This document shows, in pieces, positions 51,098 to 52,705 of a stretch of DNA of 52,705 nt. Source of the DNA: an uncultured Clostridium sp. (GTDB lineage: Bacteria; Bacillota; Clostridia; Clostridiales; Clostridiaceae); NCBI RefSeq assembly GCF_934754915.1, contig NZ_CAKVKB010000011.1, forward strand, positions 1 to 52,705, in the 5' to 3' direction. Under the pieces are notes generated by a model. The model ran no database searches. It saw only the letters and a list, made by a program, of their open reading frames with translations, and was not told where the DNA came from. Each line of letters begins with the position of its first letter. Position 1 is the first letter of the stretch. The position numbers and the translations under genes are program-made.

Positions 51098-52096
51098 TTA
51101 ATTAATTATTAAGTTGCCAACACTTTCTCTTTCTATTAATCTAAGTGGTATTTTGCTATCTCTGTCTATTTCTTTTCCATCAATTAATTGCAAGATTCCT
51201 TCTGCTGTTTTCTCACCAGTAAGTTCATAATCAAATTCAACTGTCGTTAATGCAGGATATGTTACACTGCTTATTTCATATCCTCCAAATCCAGCTACTG
51301 AAACTTCTTCTGGTACTTTTATATTATTTTCATGCAGATATCTTAATACTCCTAAACATATATTATCAGTTGCACATGCTACTGCAGTAGGGTGATATTT
51401 CAAAATTTCAGCTCCCATTTCATAAGACTTTTTAAATGAAAATCCTGTTTCAATAAAGTGCACATCAGCTTTTTCATTATTTTCTTTAAATGCATCAATA
51501 AATCCATTTTTTCTTTCAATTCCAACTGCCTTATCATCTTCTGTAACACCAGCAAATACAACTCTTTTATGTCCCTTGTCTTTAAAATATTCTCCCAATA
51601 CTTTTCCAGCTTTATAATCATCAATTTTTATTGAATTTATAAATTCATTTTCCTGTCCTGTAAAAATCACTGGAATTGACAATCTACTGACCAATTTTAT
51701 ATGTTCTTTTGTAATTGCAATGGAATTAACTATTATTCCATCAACCCCTTGTTGAGATAAACTTTTTATGTTAGCCAATTCCTTTTCGACACTTAAATCA
51801 CTTATTAAAATAATCCCTTGATAATTGTTCTGCTCCAATCTTCTATTAATCCCTGTAAGAAGTTCCCCTACAGTTACAGAATTAATTCTAGGAATAACAA
51901 TTCCAATCAATCTGCTTCTCTTTGTCTTAAGTCTTTTTGCAAAAAAATTAGTTTCAAATCCTGTCTTTTCAATTGCCTCTTTTATTTTTTTTGCATTTTC
52001 TTCACTTACATATCCATTATTTAAATATCTAGAAACACTACTTTTTGATACATTAACCATATTCGCAATATCTTGAATTGTAACTTTTTGTTTCAT
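51098..52096 (-). CDS. scrR: LacI family regulator of sucrose utilisation
   Basis: 332 aa from the ATG at 52096 (MKQKVTIQDIANMVNVSKSSVSRYLN in part: MKQKVTIQDIANMVNVS); TTGGAGG lies 6 nt upstream and inside the longer in-frame start, which I reject. Residues about 3-50 form the LacI helix-turn-helix and hinge (SKSSVSRYLNNGYVSEENAKKI in part). About 58-330 is the periplasmic-binding-protein-like sensor domain (IGIVIPRINS, GVDGIIVNS, GFGGYEISSVTYPALTTVE in part). It is the first gene of scrR-scrB-scrK and probably represses its own operon in the absence of a sucrose-derived inducer. Confidence 0.92.
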   Translation of the reverse strand: MKQKVTIQDIANMVNVSKSSVSRYLNNGYVSEENAKKIKEAIEKTGFETNFFAKRLKTKRSRLIGIVIPRINSVTVGELLTGINRRLEQNNYQGIILISDLSVEKELANIKSLSQQGVDGIIVNSIAITKEHIKLVSRLSIPVIFTGQENEFINSIKIDDYKAGKVLGEYFKDKGHKRVVFAGVTEDDKAVGIERKNGFIDAFKENNEKADVHFIETGFSFKKSYEMGAEILKYHPTAVACATDNICLGVLRYLHENNIKVPEEVSVAGFGGYEISSVTYPALTTVEFDYELTGEKTAEGILQLIDGKEIDRDSKIPLRLIERESVGNLIIN

Positions 52097-52135
52097 TTTT
52101 ACCTCCAAACAATCTTTAATTATCTACTTTACTAT

Positions 52136-52165
52136 ATTATATAGTTTTACGGAAACACTTAACAA
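52136..52165 (-). promoter_or_regulatory. Promoter and candidate operator of the scr operon
   Basis: On the minus strand TTGTTA (52165-52160), 18-bp spacer, TATAAT (52141-52136). The spacer is almost filled by the imperfect palindrome AGTGTTTCCGTAAAACT (52159-52143) with a central CG, typical of LacI-family operators. Binding there would block polymerase. Confidence 0.6.
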
Positions 52166-52202
52166 TGTACAATCCTATCTGATTAGATAATTAATTGTAG
52201 AT

Positions 52203-52322
52203 TATATATTGCAATTAACAATGTACAATTAATTTATAATAAATGAAATCTTTGCAAAATTTCTTTAATATTTTTACATGTATCAGATAACTTTTCGCTT
52301 TAAAATATGTATTATAGATATT
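52203..52322 (+). repeat. Dispersed intergenic repeat, copy E (full length)
   Basis: Plus strand: TATATATTGCAATTAACAAT, GTACAATTAATTTATAATAA, ATGAAATCTTTGCAAAATTT, CTTTAATATTTTTACATGTA, TCAGATAACTTTTCGCTTTA, AAATATGTATTATAGAT. Aligns block by block with copies B and D in the same internal order. A truncated extra piece (CACTTAACAATGTACAAT) lies just left, at 52157-52174. Confidence 0.6.
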
Positions 52323-52660
52323 TCAATATTAATCTGTTTTATCTCTTTCTTTTAAAAATCGTTTTCACAAAAATATGATACCAATTCCATATTCATTATG
52401 TCAAGATTTTTTATAATTTATATAATAATTTAGCAATAATATTTTCATTTAATATATTTTGTATTGAATTTCTTTTTATTTTCTAGATATATTTTATGTT
52501 TAAGAAAAGTATTATAAAGATTTCTTCATTTATTTTAATTTACATATTATCACTTCGAACTTATATTTAATTGTTTTCTATTTTATAAATTATATTATTT
52601 TAAAATAATTAAAATCCCAAAAACGCTTTATAGAATCAATCTCATATAATTTTCTATATT
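52323..52660. other. AT-rich spacer at the right end
   Basis: About 340 bp without an open frame, RNA gene or clear promoter between repeat copy E and the terminal hairpin. Confidence 0.5.
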
Positions 52661-52702
52661 AAATAATCTCCTTGCCATATTTATTGGCAAAGAGATTATT
52701 TA
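52661..52702. terminator. Terminator at the right edge of the window
   Basis: AAATAATCTC(C)TTGCCA pairs with TTGGCAA(A)GAGATTATTT around a short loop; T-rich flanks on both strands. It probably ends a minus-strand transcript that comes from outside the window. Confidence 0.8.
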
Positions 52703-52705
52703 TAT

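Noticed and set aside
1..52705. CRISPR arrays, prophage, integrase or transposase genes
   Set aside because: No regularly spaced direct repeats and no recombinase or transposase coding sequence seen on either strand.

Overview
The window is AT-rich, strongly strand-biased (most genes on the minus strand) and reads as a chromosomal piece of a spore-forming, fermentative Clostridium (sensu stricto). The support is a bofA sporulation gene, a large SRP RNA with an Alu domain, a Rex-type site at adhE, clostridial CW-repeat wall proteins, AGGAGG-type ribosome sites and AT-rich intergenic DNA. I cannot name the species from sequence alone.

Layout: (1) 1-8.3 kb: a BglG-type antiterminator, a GNAT protein, tcdA, a DnaA-box cluster, mtnN and the serine block DUF1015-serA-serC. 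(2) 8.4-16.7 kb: a secreted CHAP/CW-repeat wall hydrolase, then the conserved block bofA-yaaL-recR-ybaB-dnaX with the SRP RNA upstream of dnaX. A plus-strand VOC-thyA-folA group sits between dnaX and the SRP RNA. (3) 17-18.3 kb: a chloramphenicol-acetyltransferase-type gene and a small CD3324-type gene with a switch-like leader. (4) 18.6-40.7 kb: a 17-gene, all-minus-strand purine catabolism island. It holds a BMP-type purine/nucleoside ABC importer (4 genes), a TetR regulator, a MoeA-like and a MocA-like Mo-cofactor protein, a three-subunit xanthine dehydrogenase, a second single-chain molybdenum hydroxylase, HyuA, SsnA, a short YgfK-like protein, YgeX, YgeY and a D-aminoacylase-like hydrolase. 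(5) 40.8-44.1 kb: tRNA-Ser(GGA), a PAP2 phosphatase, tadA, a CorC-type protein and a TM2 protein. (6) 44.3-48.6 kb: adhE and a second iron alcohol dehydrogenase. (7) 48.7-52.7 kb: sucrose utilisation genes scrK-scrB-scrR.

How the purine island should work (family knowledge plus inference): the ABC importer brings in purines; the molybdenum hydroxylases interconvert or oxidise purines; amidohydrolases (HyuA, SsnA, possibly the D-aminoacylase-like protein) open and deaminate ring products; YgeY and YgeX release 2,3-diaminopropionate-type products and cleave them to pyruvate and ammonia. YgeW carbamoyltransferase, carbamate kinase, selD, yqeB and yqeC are not in the window.

The strongest new-looking signal is regulatory. 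The importer operon and the TetR-led catabolic operon start from near-identical promoters: TTGACA, a 16-bp spacer, TATACT. Each has matching upstream operator motifs (TTGATCA..TAATCAA type) and, within about 10-30 nt of the predicted start, a short leader beginning AACAAAG that folds into an intrinsic terminator. This looks like a two-layer control module. Other signals are mutually exclusive stems in the leader at 18.3 kb, a DnaA-box cluster at 2.1-2.24 kb, a tRNA 3'-half-like sequence abutting the SRP RNA, a 103-bp TA-flanked palindrome and a dispersed intergenic repeat family.
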